Shown piece after piece: positions 1 through 8,208 of a stretch of 31,594 bases of DNA (within the stretch, counting starts at the first letter, position 1; every line of letters begins with the position of its first letter). The stretch spans positions 1-31,594 of the forward strand of contig CAZQTF010000010.1 of NCBI GenBank assembly GCA_964596135.1, written 5' to 3'. The translations under genes and the position numbers were made by a program. Source of the DNA: JADJNW01 sp964596135. Lineage in GTDB: Bacteria; Bacteroidota; Bacteroidia; Chitinophagales; Saprospiraceae. The notes below the pieces were generated by a model. That model was not told where the DNA came from. It worked only from the letters and a program-made list of their open reading frames with translations, and searched no databases.

Positions 1-1
1 G

Positions 2-598
2 CAAATTGAACAATTAAAAAAAATGCGGCAAAATGCATTAGCAGACCCCTCGTCTCATTCGCTTGAGCAAGTATCTGCGATCAAGATGACCATGAAAATC
101 AAGGATGGAAATGTACTTTCTTATTCCGGCGGTTTGGCGCTGGACATGCTGGGAGGCAATATCGTCACACTGTGTCGTAGTTCGGATAAAAAATGCTACC
201 AGCTTGATACCAAAAATAAGACCTATCATGAATTAACTTCCGATCCTTCCTCGACCGCAAAGCAAAATTGGGTGTATAAAATTCAGCCGCTCGCCGGCGA
301 TTCGGTTATCCTGGAATTTTCGTGCCGGAAGTACAGTTTTGAAATGGTAAATTCAAAGGAGAAAATTTCGATGCGAGGGTACTTGTGGGCTTCCGAAGCA
401 TTACAGTTCCCAGTGTTAAATACCGTTTGGCAGCGTGATCCTTCCATGGGGGCGGTTGCCGGCATCAAAGGCATGCCTCTGTATATGGAAATGGACGCGT
501 CAGCCCAGCACAAAATGATCTACGCTCTGGACGCCGTGCAAAAAGAAAAGCTGAATGCGGCTGAATTTACTATTCCTGCCGGATATCGAAAAGAATGA
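2..598 (+). CDS. DUF4412-like secreted protein, 5' end outside window
   Basis: The reading frame is open to the left edge, so this is the C-terminal part of a longer protein. An ATG at 23 exists, but the codons before it (reading QIEQLKK) look like ordinary coding sequence. The visible 198 residues form a beta-rich domain with alternating short strands. It has the pattern 'KMTMKIKDGNVLSYSGG', then 'CYQLDTKNKTYHEL', and a tail 'FTIPAGYRKE'. That layout resembles the DUF4412 family of Bacteroidota periplasmic or lipid-anchored proteins, which is a family-level guess from pattern only. No enzyme motif is visible and the function is unknown. A signal peptide, if present, lies outside the window. 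A strong hairpin starts 10 bases after the stop, so the gene probably ends its transcript here. Confidence 0.6.
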   Translation, partial: QIEQLKKMRQNALADPSSHSLEQVSAIKMTMKIKDGNVLSYSGGLALDMLGGNIVTLCRSSDKKCYQLDTKNKTYHELTSDPSSTAKQNWVYKIQPLAGDSVILEFSCRKYSFEMVNSKEKISMRGYLWASEALQFPVLNTVWQRDPSMGAVAGIKGMPLYMEMDASAQHKMIYALDAVQKEKLNAAEFTIPAGYRKE

Positions 599-608
599 CC
601 TGCGTTTC

Positions 609-633
609 GCTGCCGCTTCGTTGGAGCGGCAGC
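609..633 (+). terminator. GC-rich hairpin after the first gene
   Basis: A perfect 9-bp stem (609-617 GCTGCCGCT pairs with 625-633 AGCGGCAGC) with a 7-base loop starts 10 bases after the stop codon. The sequence after it is AT-rich (ATTAATAT) but not a clean T run, so it is a probable rather than canonical intrinsic terminator. Confidence 0.5.
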
Positions 634-715
634 ATTAATATGGGCATATTTCGCGCCAGGAATAATGAATTGGATGTTTTTGTGCTACATTTGCCATAAA
701 ATGTCCTTTCTCAAA

Positions 716-1399
716 ATGACTTTTGCACAACAAGTCCTCCACTTCAACCTTCATCTTCCTGCCAATCTCGATGTGCCGGATGGCGTGGAAGTGCTCTTTC
801 CTTATGCCGAACCGGAAACAATACGTGCAATGACCGCTTTCTACGAAAAGTATTACGCTGATCAGGAGCTGCGCATCTTCATTTTTGGCATCAATCCTGG
901 GCGCTTTGGCGCGGGCGTGACGGGCGTGCCATTCACCGATCCCCTTCGGCTGGAAACGGAATGTAATATTGTAAATAGTTTTGCTAAAAAGCCGGAATTA
1001 TCCTCCGTTTTTGTGTACCAATTTATTCACGCGTATGGTGGTTTGGAAAAATTTTATAATGAATTTTATATTACTTCATTAAGTCCACTCGGGTTTACTA
1101 AAAACGGTGTCAATATGAATTATTATGATGATCGAAAATTACAAGAAGCCGTCGAGCCATTTATTGTCAAAAGTATTCGTAGACAACAGCGATTCGGCAC
1201 CAGCCGCAAAGTCGCGCTCTGCATGGGGCAAGGGCAAAACGCCAAATATTTTCAAAAAATAAATGAACAACATGGTTTCTTTGAAGAAATTATAGCGCTG
1301 CCGCACCCAAGGTGGGTGATGCAATACCGGCGGAAACGGGTGGAGGAGTTTGTGGAGGTGTACCTGAAAGCCTTGAAAAGTGCAGCAAATATGAAATAA
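716..1399 (+). CDS. Uracil-DNA glycosylase family protein (SMUG2/DUF4918-like)
   Basis: The 227-residue protein is a single uracil-DNA-glycosylase-fold domain that would excise uracil or an oxidised pyrimidine from DNA in base-excision repair. Motif 1 is GINPGRFGAGVTGVPF (residues 58-73), very close to SMUG1's GMNPGPFG...TGVPFG, with the key Asn at N60. Motif 2 is the PHPRWVMQY stretch with His197, at the position of the SMUG1 HPSPRN loop. In motif 2 the family's usual Ser-Pro is replaced by Pro-Arg-Trp, as in the Bacteroidota SMUG2-like branch. I chose the ATG at 716. Upstream ATGs at 665 and 701 would add a Cys-rich stretch that does not look like part of the fold. Flanking genes are unrelated, so it is probably a single-gene transcript. 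The substrate cannot be read from the sequence. Confidence 0.8.
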   Translation: MTFAQQVLHFNLHLPANLDVPDGVEVLFPYAEPETIRAMTAFYEKYYADQELRIFIFGINPGRFGAGVTGVPFTDPLRLETECNIVNSFAKKPELSSVFVYQFIHAYGGLEKFYNEFYITSLSPLGFTKNGVNMNYYDDRKLQEAVEPFIVKSIRRQQRFGTSRKVALCMGQGQNAKYFQKINEQHGFFEEIIALPHPRWVMQYRRKRVEEFVEVYLKALKSAANMK

Positions 1400-1503
1400 T
1401 TATACCAATTGCGAAGTTAGAAATCGAGAGCAATAGTTAATAAATATTTGAAAATCAATCGGTTAAATTATCTGAAGTACGCCTTATTATATTGAAATTG
1501 ATA

Positions 1504-1803
1504 TTATTCCTCAATCACCGCCGACAATCCCCGATCTACGAGCGCATCTTTCTTGGGCTTCAGTTCTTTGAATGAGCCGGTTTTGACTGTGGCTTTGCCT
1601 TTGAAGTGGATGATAAGGGCGAGTTGCTCTGCCTGTTCGGAGGTGTGGTTCAGAATTTCCATAAAACACTGGATGACCCAATCGAAAGTATTATGATCGT
1701 CATTATAAACGATCAAATGCGCTGCATTTCCGATATCGGAGCCTTCTATTTCTTCTTCGATGGCAACTTCTTCAACTTCCTCGACGGAGTGATCGTACAA
1801 CAT
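1504..1803 (-). CDS. clpS: ATP-dependent Clp protease adaptor ClpS
   Basis: The protein has 99 residues. ClpS binds the ClpA/ClpC N-domain and delivers proteins with N-degron ends (Leu, Phe, Tyr, Trp) to the Clp protease in the cytoplasm. An acidic flexible tail (residues 8-22, mostly Glu and Val) is followed by the compact ClpS core. The core starts HLIVYNDDHNTFDWVI, with the N-degron-binding Asn34-Asp35 and His66 (in IIHFKGKA) at positions matching the E. coli numbering. The C-terminal half of the core is conserved in outline. The gene lies 57 bases downstream of a peroxiredoxin on the same strand, separated by a hairpin. It may therefore be read partly through from that gene or have its own promoter. 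Confidence 0.92.
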   Translation of the reverse strand: MLYDHSVEEVEEVAIEEEIEGSDIGNAAHLIVYNDDHNTFDWVIQCFMEILNHTSEQAEQLALIIHFKGKATVKTGSFKELKPKKDALVDRGLSAVIEE

Positions 1804-1819
1804 TTTCTAAGGCTTTGGA

Positions 1820-1852
1820 AGACCTGGCATGGATACGAAGTCCGCCAGGTCT
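1820..1852 (-). terminator. Hairpin between peroxiredoxin and clpS
   Basis: A perfect 9-bp stem (1820-1828 with 1844-1852, core GACCTGGC / GCCAGGTC) has a 15-base loop. On the - strand it begins 8 bases after the peroxiredoxin stop and ends 16 bases before clpS. No T run follows it on the - strand, so it may attenuate rather than fully stop transcription. Confidence 0.4.
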
Positions 1853-1860
1853 GTTTAGTG

Positions 1861-2331
1861 TTAATTCAACTGACTAAGGGTTTGCTTTATTGCTTCAAAA
1901 TTAGGCAAATCTCCTGCAGATTCCAACACCTCGGCGTAGCGAACGGTTCCTTCTTTGTCAATAACAAAAGCAGAGCGCTTGGAAACGCCCTTCATACCCA
2001 TCACAAATTCTTCATATAAAGCGCCGTAGGCTCTGGATACTTCCTTGTTGAAATCGCTCAATAGCGTGAAATTCAGTTTTTGGTCTTCTTTGAATTTATT
2101 TAAAGTGAAGGGAGAATCCACCGAAATCGCGAGGATTTCCGCGTTCAAACCGCCATAATAGCTAATGTCATCGCGCATGGTACACAATTCGGTGGTGCAC
2201 ACGCTGGTAAACGCCATTGGGAAAAACAAAAGCACCACATTTTTGCCTTTGTAATTCTCGAGTGCTATTTGTTGTTTGTCGGATGTAAAAAGCGCGAATG
2301 CTGGCGCTTTTTCGCCTACTTTTACTGACAT
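1861..2331 (-). CDS. Peroxiredoxin (AhpC/TSA superfamily, BCP/AhpE-like)
   Basis: The protein has 156 residues and one thioredoxin-fold peroxiredoxin domain. It reduces hydrogen peroxide and organic hydroperoxides in the cytoplasm. The active-site segment is FFPMAFTSVCTTELCTMRD (36-54), where Thr42 and the peroxidatic Cys45 form the PxxxTxxC motif. A second cysteine, Cys50, follows after four residues. That CX4C spacing is the classic PrxQ/BCP intramolecular resolving pair, although the rest of the sequence (PMAFTSVC, DSPFTLNKF, SKRSAFVID) looks like the AhpE branch. The likely resolving partner is thioredoxin, by inference. It lies upstream of clpS on the same strand and divergent from an EamA transporter. 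ATG at 2331. Confidence 0.88.
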   Translation of the reverse strand: MSVKVGEKAPAFALFTSDKQQIALENYKGKNVVLLFFPMAFTSVCTTELCTMRDDISYYGGLNAEILAISVDSPFTLNKFKEDQKLNFTLLSDFNKEVSRAYGALYEEFVMGMKGVSKRSAFVIDKEGTVRYAEVLESAGDLPNFEAIKQTLSQLN

Positions 2332-2455
2332 ATCGAGATTTTTTTATTAATGAATCATATTAACAACTCTCAAACACCCGGCGCTACAACTTGTTTGATC
2401 GGCATCCCTGCAAAATGCAATAAATTTTGTTCCTTTGTTCATTAATTTTAGATGT

Positions 2456-3337
2456 ATGACCCCCGTGACCCGCGCATATCTTGAATTACATATTGCTGTT
2501 TTCCTTTTTGGGTTTACGGCTATTCTTGGCGATTTGATTAGGCTGCCGGCGTTGTCGTTGGTGTGGTGGCGGGTATTCATCACCAGCTTTAGCCTATTGT
2601 TTTTGATAAAGGTAGCGAGGCTTTTCCGTGCGTTGCCACGAAAGTTATTGCTGCAATTTATGGGCATTGGCGTATTGGTAGCGCTACATTGGCTGACATT
2701 TTACGGTGCGATTAAGTTGGCGAACGCTTCTATTGCGCTGGTGGCAATGGCAACCACCTCGTTTTTTACGTCTTTGCTGGAACCGTTTATCGTGCGTCAG
2801 CGTATTGTTTGGTATGAAATCGCCTTGGGATTGCTTATCATTCCTGGAATGGCGCTGGTTGTAAACGGTACAGAAATTTCCATGCTTGCCGGGCTGGGGG
2901 TAGGGCTTATTGCAGCTTTTCTGGCAGCATTATTTGCTACTTTAAATAAAAAACTTATCGGCGACCACAATGCGATGGAAATTACTTTCCTGGAATTGGG
3001 GAGCGCCTGGCTGTTTTTGAGTGTTGTACTGCCGGTTTATTTTGTACTTGGAAAAGCCCCTATTGCCATAATTCCGGCACATCTGGATTGGCTGTATCTG
3101 ATCGTTTTGTCCTTGCTGTGTACCACGCTGGCGTATGTATTGGCGCTGAGATCCTTGCGGTATCTTTCGGCTTTTGCCTCCAATCTGACGGTTAGTTTAG
3201 AGCCGGTGTATGGTATTGTGATGGCGTGGCTGATTCTCAATGAGGATCAAGAACTGACGGGAAATTTCTATTGGGGAGTCATGATTATCCTTTTGGCAGT
3301 ATTTAGTTATCCGCTTTTGAAGAAGATCATACATTAA
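2456..3337 (+). CDS. EamA/DMT-family inner-membrane transporter
   Basis: The protein has 293 residues and about ten hydrophobic helices arranged as two EamA repeats, the layout of the drug/metabolite transporter superfamily. Conserved features include the first-helix HIAVFLFGFTAILGDL region, WWRVFITS in helix 2, the inner ANASIALVAMATTSFFTSL stretch at the end of repeat 1, and the matching SAFASNLTVSLEPVYGIV at the end of repeat 2. The substrate is unknown; relatives export amino acids or other metabolites. I chose the ATG at 2456. A TTG at 2435 in the same frame would add seven residues of no clear value. The stop codon overlaps the left arm of a strong terminator shared with ftsH, so this is a single-gene transcript. 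It is divergent from the peroxiredoxin. Confidence 0.87.
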   Translation: MTPVTRAYLELHIAVFLFGFTAILGDLIRLPALSLVWWRVFITSFSLLFLIKVARLFRALPRKLLLQFMGIGVLVALHWLTFYGAIKLANASIALVAMATTSFFTSLLEPFIVRQRIVWYEIALGLLIIPGMALVVNGTEISMLAGLGVGLIAAFLAALFATLNKKLIGDHNAMEITFLELGSAWLFLSVVLPVYFVLGKAPIAIIPAHLDWLYLIVLSLLCTTLAYVLALRSLRYLSAFASNLTVSLEPVYGIVMAWLILNEDQELTGNFYWGVMIILLAVFSYPLLKKIIH

Positions 3338-3387
3338 AAAACAGATGGGAGGATTGATCTTCGCAGACATCCTCCCATCTGTTTTTT
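3336..3387. terminator. Two-way intrinsic terminator between eamA and ftsH
   Basis: This is an 18-bp perfect inverted repeat (3336-3353 with 3370-3387) around a 16-base loop. The outer six pairs are A6/T6, so each strand sees a GC-containing stem (CAGATGGGAGGA) followed by six T. It is a textbook bidirectional terminator for two converging genes. Confidence 0.92.
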
Positions 3388-3403
3388 AATATACGTTGTG
3401 CCA

Positions 3404-5389
3404 TTACACTTCGTTGGGCGCTTCGGCGGTTTCTTCCTCTTCCGCTGCTTCGATCGCATTTCCCGGTTTGCCGTTGTGATGCGGTTGCGGGTGCAATTCC
3501 TGTGGGGGGAAGGGCGTTGGTCCGATCAGGCGCTCCACATCCGATTTTAGCAGTACTTCTTTTTCCAGCAGCGCTTCTGCCAGAATTTCCAATTCCTTGC
3601 GGCGTTCCTGCAACAGATTTTTTGCCCGCTCGTACTGGCTCTCCAGAAGTTTACGCACTTCTTTGTCAATCAAAGTCGCCGTTTCATCGGAGTAGGGGCG
3701 CTGCATAAACTGATCCTGCGATAAGCCATAGAATGATACCTGCCCTACTTTTTCGTTCATACCAAAAACGGTAATCATACTATAAGCCATCTTAGTGACC
3801 TGATCGAGGTCGCTCTGCGCACCGGTAGAAATTTTGTTGAATATAATGGATTCTGCCGCTCTGCCGCCGAAGGTCATACACATTCGGTCGAGCAGTTGCT
3901 CGGTGCGGGTGATATATTCTTCTTTAGGCAGGTACTGTGCATAGCCCAAGGTGCCAATTCCGCGCGGTACGATAGTGACCTTCACCAGCGGCGCAGCATG
4001 TTCCAAATACCAACCACAGATAGCATGCCCTGCTTCATGGTAAGCAATAATCTTTTTTTCTTCCGGGGAAATGAGTTTGTTTTTCTTTTCCAGACCACCA
4101 ATCACCCGATCCAGCGCCGAGTTGAAGTCGTCCATATCCACACTCTTTTTATTGCGTCGGGCAGCGATAAGCGCCGCTTCGTTGCAAACATTGGCAATAT
4201 CGGCGCCGGCAAAGCCCGGCGTCATTTCCGACAAGGCGTAAGCGCTTACATCCGGTGCTTTTTTGATATTTTTCAGATGCACACTGAAAATTGCTTCCCG
4301 CCCTTTCAGATCAGGGCGATCAATACCGATCTGCCGATCGAACCGTCCCGGGCGGAGCAAGGCAGAATCAAGCACATCCGGGCGGTTGGTAGCTGCCATC
4401 AGGATTACCCCTTTGTCGGTGCTGAAGCCATCCATTTCCACCAGCAGCTGGTTGAGCGTGTTTTCCCGTTCGTCATTGCCTCCCTGAAAGCCAGAACGAC
4501 CTCTGGCACGACCAATAGCGTCAATTTCGTCAATAAACACGATGCAGGGCGCTTTTTCACGAGCCTGCTTGAACAGATCGCGCACCCGCGATGCGCCTAC
4601 GCCCACAAACATTTCCACAAAATCGGAACCGGAAATAGAAAAGAAAGGCACGCCCGCTTCGCCCGCTACTGCTTTCGCCAAAAGGGTTTTGCCGGTACCC
4701 GGAGGTCCTACCAACAGCACGCCCTTTGGGATTTTGCCTCCCAGTGCGGTATATTTTTTGGGATTTTTCAGAAAATCCACCACTTCCATCACTTCCTCTT
4801 TCGCTTCGTCTAATCCAGCTACATCTTGGAAGGTAATATTAACCTTCATGTTCTGGTCGAAAAGCGTCGCTTTAGATTTGCCAATATTGAAAATCTGGGC
4901 ACCCGGACCACCTGCGCCACCACCAACTCTGCGCATGATAAAAATCCAGATAACTACGATCAAAGCAAAAGGAACTACCCAACTCAACAACTGCGGCAGC
5001 CAGTTGGCTTTAGTCTCGTATTCCAGGTAGATACGATCGGTCTTATCCGCCTGCGTTTTCTCCAGAAAGTCGCTGAAAGAATCCACCGAGCCAATTTCGC
5101 ACCAATAATGATAGCGGTCTCCGCTGAGATTGCTCGTCGCTGCATCTTCGTACTCGCTCAGTTTTTCCGGTTTGATATAGATGTGCGCAATGTTCTTGTT
5201 GATAACCACAATACGTTCTATATCCCCTTTGACAATCATCTGCTCGAGACGCTTCATCGGTATCTGCTCTTTCTTGGCATCAGCCATGCTATAGAAATTC
5301 AACGCAATGAGCACTACCGCAATAATACCATAAATCCAAAAGGTATTGAATTTTGGTCCTGTTGTCTTATTATCCTTATTATTCTCCAT
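3404..5389 (-). CDS. ftsH: ATP-dependent zinc metalloprotease FtsH
   Basis: The protein has 661 residues. FtsH is a membrane-anchored AAA+ protease that extracts and degrades misfolded membrane proteins and short-lived regulators. Visible parts in order are a transmembrane helix (about 17-36), a periplasmic domain (37-130) and a second helix (about 132-152). The AAA+ module follows, with Walker A GPPGTGKT (228-235), Walker B VFIDEID (284-290) and the second region of homology with arginine fingers R349 and R352. The M41 peptidase domain has HEAGH (451-455) and a third zinc ligand, probably Asp527. The C-terminal tail is Pro/His- and then Glu-rich (from about 628), which is longer and more acidic than in E. 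coli. It is downstream of rsfS by 111 bases on the same strand, the usual Bacteroidota order. Confidence 0.97.
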   Translation of the reverse strand: MENNKDNKTTGPKFNTFWIYGIIAVVLIALNFYSMADAKKEQIPMKRLEQMIVKGDIERIVVINKNIAHIYIKPEKLSEYEDAATSNLSGDRYHYWCEIGSVDSFSDFLEKTQADKTDRIYLEYETKANWLPQLLSWVVPFALIVVIWIFIMRRVGGGAGGPGAQIFNIGKSKATLFDQNMKVNITFQDVAGLDEAKEEVMEVVDFLKNPKKYTALGGKIPKGVLLVGPPGTGKTLLAKAVAGEAGVPFFSISGSDFVEMFVGVGASRVRDLFKQAREKAPCIVFIDEIDAIGRARGRSGFQGGNDERENTLNQLLVEMDGFSTDKGVILMAATNRPDVLDSALLRPGRFDRQIGIDRPDLKGREAIFSVHLKNIKKAPDVSAYALSEMTPGFAGADIANVCNEAALIAARRNKKSVDMDDFNSALDRVIGGLEKKNKLISPEEKKIIAYHEAGHAICGWYLEHAAPLVKVTIVPRGIGTLGYAQYLPKEEYITRTEQLLDRMCMTFGGRAAESIIFNKISTGAQSDLDQVTKMAYSMITVFGMNEKVGQVSFYGLSQDQFMQRPYSDETATLIDKEVRKLLESQYERAKNLLQERRKELEILAEALLEKEVLLKSDVERLIGPTPFPPQELHPQPHHNGKPGNAIEAAEEEETAEAPNEV

Positions 5390-5500
5390 TTAATTTATTA
5401 CACTTTTTGCTGATTCACATTCTGGTTCAAAACTTCTTTCGATAAACAACGTACCTGACTGCATTTCGTTGCTAAAGCTCGACCAAATATGTGAATTTGA

Positions 5501-5893
5501 CTACAAATTTTCATATTCTGTAAAAATGGCATCGCTCCATAAGTCTTCCAACTCATAAAAGGCTCGCGTTTCTTTGTGGAAAATATGGACCACCGTTGGA
5601 AAATAATCCATGCAAATCCAGCGTGCATTGCGCTGTCCCTCTACATGTACCGGTGCAACCCGTGCTTCTTCCTTCAGCCGGCGGTAAATATTATCGGAAA
5701 TAGCTTTTACTTGCGTATTCGACTCTCCTTCACAGATGATAAAAAAATCGGCGGGAGCGTCCTTTAGATGCCTCAAGTCAAGTTGAACGCTATTTTTCCC
5801 TTTTATGTCCTGAATACTGTCAACAATCAGGTAATTTAATTCTTCTGCGGTTAGTTTCCGCGATGGTACTTTGATCTGAGAATCCAAATTCAA
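5501..5893 (-). CDS. rsfS: Ribosome silencing factor RsfS (Iojap/YbeB family)
   Basis: The protein has 130 residues. RsfS binds uL14 on the large ribosomal subunit and blocks joining with the small subunit when nutrients are scarce. Family hallmarks are DSIQDIKGKNSVQLDL, the central DAPADFFIICEGESNTQVKA, and the C-terminal WICMDYFPTVVHIFHKETR followed by Tyr-Glu-Leu-Glu-Asp-Leu-Trp. The only usable start is TTG at 5893. An in-frame TAA lies two codons upstream, and the next ATG is well inside the conserved domain. It is followed by ftsH on the same strand and is divergent from birA across 70 bases. Confidence 0.93.
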   Translation of the reverse strand: MNLDSQIKVPSRKLTAEELNYLIVDSIQDIKGKNSVQLDLRHLKDAPADFFIICEGESNTQVKAISDNIYRRLKEEARVAPVHVEGQRNARWICMDYFPTVVHIFHKETRAFYELEDLWSDAIFTEYENL

Positions 5894-5900
5894 ATTTTAT

Positions 5901-5908
5901 TAGTTTTG
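5901..5908 (+). promoter_or_regulatory. Candidate Bacteroidota -7 box upstream of birA
   Basis: TAGTTTTG matches the TAnnTTTG consensus exactly and lies about 55 bases upstream of the birA start. The nearest TTTG for the -33 element ends at 5873, leaving a 27-base gap, longer than usual. The call is therefore tentative. Confidence 0.35.
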
Positions 5909-5963
5909 CAAATAAGGTTGAAAAACGTCAGAAAGTTTACTAAAAATACTAATTAATTTCAAC

Positions 5964-6734
5964 TTGCGTATTAAAAACACAATTTTTGTGGGAAAGGTTT
6001 TGCTGGATTTTCCAGAACTGGATTCAACCAATTTGTATGCTGCAGAGCTATTGGCAAAAAGCAAACCAATTGAGGGAACTGTCATTTCGACACGCAATCA
6101 AACGCGCGGCAGAGGACAGATTGGCAGCACTTGGGAAAGCGAACCCGACAAAAACTTGGCATTGAGCATCCTTTTCTACCCTGCATTTTTGCCTCTGCGC
6201 GAGCACTACGCGCTCAATTTGTCTATTTCTCTGGCCCTCAGAGACTTTGTTGCAAATCACATAGAAAAAAACGTCAAAGTCAAGTGGCCTAATGACATTT
6301 ACGTTCACCATCGCAAAATATGTGGTATCCTCATTCAAAACACGATCAATTCCACGCGTTTGCAGTCCAGCATTGTCGGGATTGGGGTAAATGTCAATCA
6401 GACTGTTTTTTCAGCAAATGCGCCCAACGCAACTTCCTTCACACTCGAAACCGGACAAACATTTGCTCTTTCTGATCTTCTCGAAGACCTTTGTCTTTTC
6501 ATAGAGCAACGCTATATCAGCCTGAAAAATTCCATCAATTATAATGCCTTGCGCCAGGAATACCTCCGGCACCTGTACCGCTTTGGCGAAGAGGCGCTTT
6601 TTCGGCGTGCCGATGGCTCTGTTTTTCAGGGCAGAATCGTCGGTGTGGCACTTTCCGGCAAACTCATTGTGGCAAACGTTTCTGGCGAGGAAGAATTTTC
6701 AATTAAAGAAATTAGTTTTGCAGGACAACTTTGA
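5964..6734 (+). CDS. birA: Biotin--[acetyl-CoA-carboxylase] ligase (BirA, no DNA-binding domain)
   Basis: The protein has 256 residues. It forms biotinyl-AMP and attaches biotin to the carrier lysine of biotin-dependent carboxylases. Motifs are GRGQIG (49-54) with flanking TRGRGQ and WESE, the KWPND segment (107-111), catalytic Lys118 in HRKICGIL, and GIGVNVNQ (139-146). A C-terminal SH3-like domain follows. There is no N-terminal helix-turn-helix, so it is a ligase only and not the biotin repressor type. The start is TTG at 5964, because the frame upstream holds no ATG before a stop at 5919-5921. The encoded RIKNTIFVGK then aligns with the usual beginning of Bacteroidota BirA proteins. It is divergent from rsfS and followed after 53 bases by cinA on the same strand. 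Confidence 0.94.
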   Translation: MRIKNTIFVGKVLLDFPELDSTNLYAAELLAKSKPIEGTVISTRNQTRGRGQIGSTWESEPDKNLALSILFYPAFLPLREHYALNLSISLALRDFVANHIEKNVKVKWPNDIYVHHRKICGILIQNTINSTRLQSSIVGIGVNVNQTVFSANAPNATSFTLETGQTFALSDLLEDLCLFIEQRYISLKNSINYNALRQEYLRHLYRFGEEALFRRADGSVFQGRIVGVALSGKLIVANVSGEEEFSIKEISFAGQL

Positions 6735-6787
6735 ACCTATTTTTGAGGTTGTTTTCTCGGCATTCCGAATCAGCAACAAGAGACAAG

Positions 6788-8050
6788 ATGAACGTACACC
6801 TTCTCACAATCGGCGATGAAATTCTCATTGGACAAATTGTGGACACCAATTCCGTCTGGATGGCGCAGCAACTCAATCTGATCGGCGCTTCTGTCATCCA
6901 AAAAACGGCGGTGGGCGATACCCTCGAAGCTATTCAGCGAGCGGTGGGCGAGGCGCTTGCATCCGCTGCGGATATCGTGCTGATGACCGGCGGCTTGGGT
7001 CCCACTCCGGACGATCTTACCATCGAGGCATTAGCGAATTTTTTTGGCGTCGAAACGATATTTCATCAACAGACATTCGATCGCATTGTGCAGGCTTTTG
7101 AAAAACGAAATATTCCTGTTCGCGAATCGCATCGCCAACAATGCTTTTTGCCGGCAAACGCTACGATTTTGCCCAACAAAATGGGCACCGCCCCCGGCAC
7201 CTGGTACGAATACAATGACAAAGTGCTGGTATCTATGCCCGGCGTGCCCTTTGAAATGCAATACTTGATGGAATACGAAGTGTTGCCCAAGCTGAGGGAG
7301 CGTTTTCGGGGGCTACCGATTGCGCATCGCACGATCCTGACGGTGGGTACCGGCGAATCGGAAATAGCGGCTCGTCTTGAATCTTTTGAAAGCAATCTTC
7401 CGGCGAACGTCAAACTGGCGTATCTGCCGGCCTTGGGGCAAGTGCGGTTGCGGCTTACCGGCACTGGCAACGACGAAGCCGCATTGAATCAGTTGCTGGA
7501 TCAAAAAGCAACGGAACTGGAGGACTTGATCCCGGAAATCGTTTTCGGGCACGATAAAGAAGAACTGGAAGAAGTCATTGGGCGCATGCTGCGCGAGTGT
7601 GGACGCACGCTGGGTACCGCCGAAAGCTGCACGGGCGGTTACCTTGCGCATCGCATCACCTCCGTGCCGGGGTCGTCGGCGTATTTTCGGGGTAGTGTTG
7701 TGGCTTACGCCAATGAGATCAAAATGAATGTATTAAATGTACAATCGGATACGCTGTCGCAGTGGGGTGCAGTAAGCGAGCAAACTGCGACAGAAATGGT
7801 GCAGGGCGCGCTGAAAGTACTCGGCGTAGATATTGCTATCGCTGCTACCGGGATTGCCGGACCTGACGGCGGTACCCTTGAAAAACCAGTTGGTTTGGTT
7901 TGGCTGGCAGTGGGCAACAAAGACCATGTGGTCGCCAGAAAAATTGTAAGCGGCAAAGACCGTTTGAAAAACATCCATTATTCGGCGATTATGGCGCTGA
8001 ACATGCTCCGGCAGTTTGTGCAGGAACATTACGCTGTAGAAAAGGTTTAA
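6788..8050 (+). CDS. cinA: CinA family nicotinamide-nucleotide amidohydrolase / competence-damage protein
   Basis: The protein has 420 residues and two domains. The N-terminal part (about 1-170) is the molybdopterin-binding-like COG1058 domain, with LTIGDEILIGQIVDTNS and MTGGLGPTPDDLT. The C-terminal part (about 255-415) is the CinA amidohydrolase domain, with TAESCTGGYLAHRIT, GSVVAYANEIK, GAVSEQTA and AATGIAGPDGGT. In related enzymes the N-domain hydrolyses ADP-ribose and the C-domain deamidates nicotinamide mononucleotide, recycling NAD by-products. The start is ATG at 6788. A TTG at 6731 would add 19 residues overlapping the end of birA that look non-conserved. It is likely co-transcribed with birA. 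Confidence 0.93.
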   Translation: MNVHLLTIGDEILIGQIVDTNSVWMAQQLNLIGASVIQKTAVGDTLEAIQRAVGEALASAADIVLMTGGLGPTPDDLTIEALANFFGVETIFHQQTFDRIVQAFEKRNIPVRESHRQQCFLPANATILPNKMGTAPGTWYEYNDKVLVSMPGVPFEMQYLMEYEVLPKLRERFRGLPIAHRTILTVGTGESEIAARLESFESNLPANVKLAYLPALGQVRLRLTGTGNDEAALNQLLDQKATELEDLIPEIVFGHDKEELEEVIGRMLRECGRTLGTAESCTGGYLAHRITSVPGSSAYFRGSVVAYANEIKMNVLNVQSDTLSQWGAVSEQTATEMVQGALKVLGVDIAIAATGIAGPDGGTLEKPVGLVWLAVGNKDHVVARKIVSGKDRLKNIHYSAIMALNMLRQFVQEHYAVEKV

Positions 8051-8091
8051 ATAAAAGTTGTAAAGAAACCGAAGAGAGAACAAAATTTTTG

Positions 8092-8123
8092 TTTGTATTG
8101 GCGCGAAAATTCGCTTATATTTG
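8092..8123 (+). promoter_or_regulatory. Bacteroidota-type promoter for the E2 gene
   Basis: A TTTG at 8092-8095 (-33) and TATATTTG at 8116-8123 (-7, exact TAnnTTTG) are separated by 20 bases, the expected spacing for the primary sigma factor of Bacteroidota. Predicted transcription would start near 8130, giving a leader of about 120 bases before the ATG at 8253. A short inverted repeat, GCGAA-AA-TTCGC (8103-8114), sits in the spacer. Confidence 0.62.
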
Positions 8124-8208
8124 CATGAAAATTTCGCTAACCAATTTTAGAACCAAATCATAAAATCAGTGCTTTGAGATAAGGTGCGTTGCGTTGCTGA
8201 ACAAATTA

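Noticed and set aside
3896..4813. Open frame of 305 codons on + under ftsH
   Set aside because: It is opposite the AAA+ and protease motifs of ftsH; the product is His/Phe/Arg-rich with no domain.
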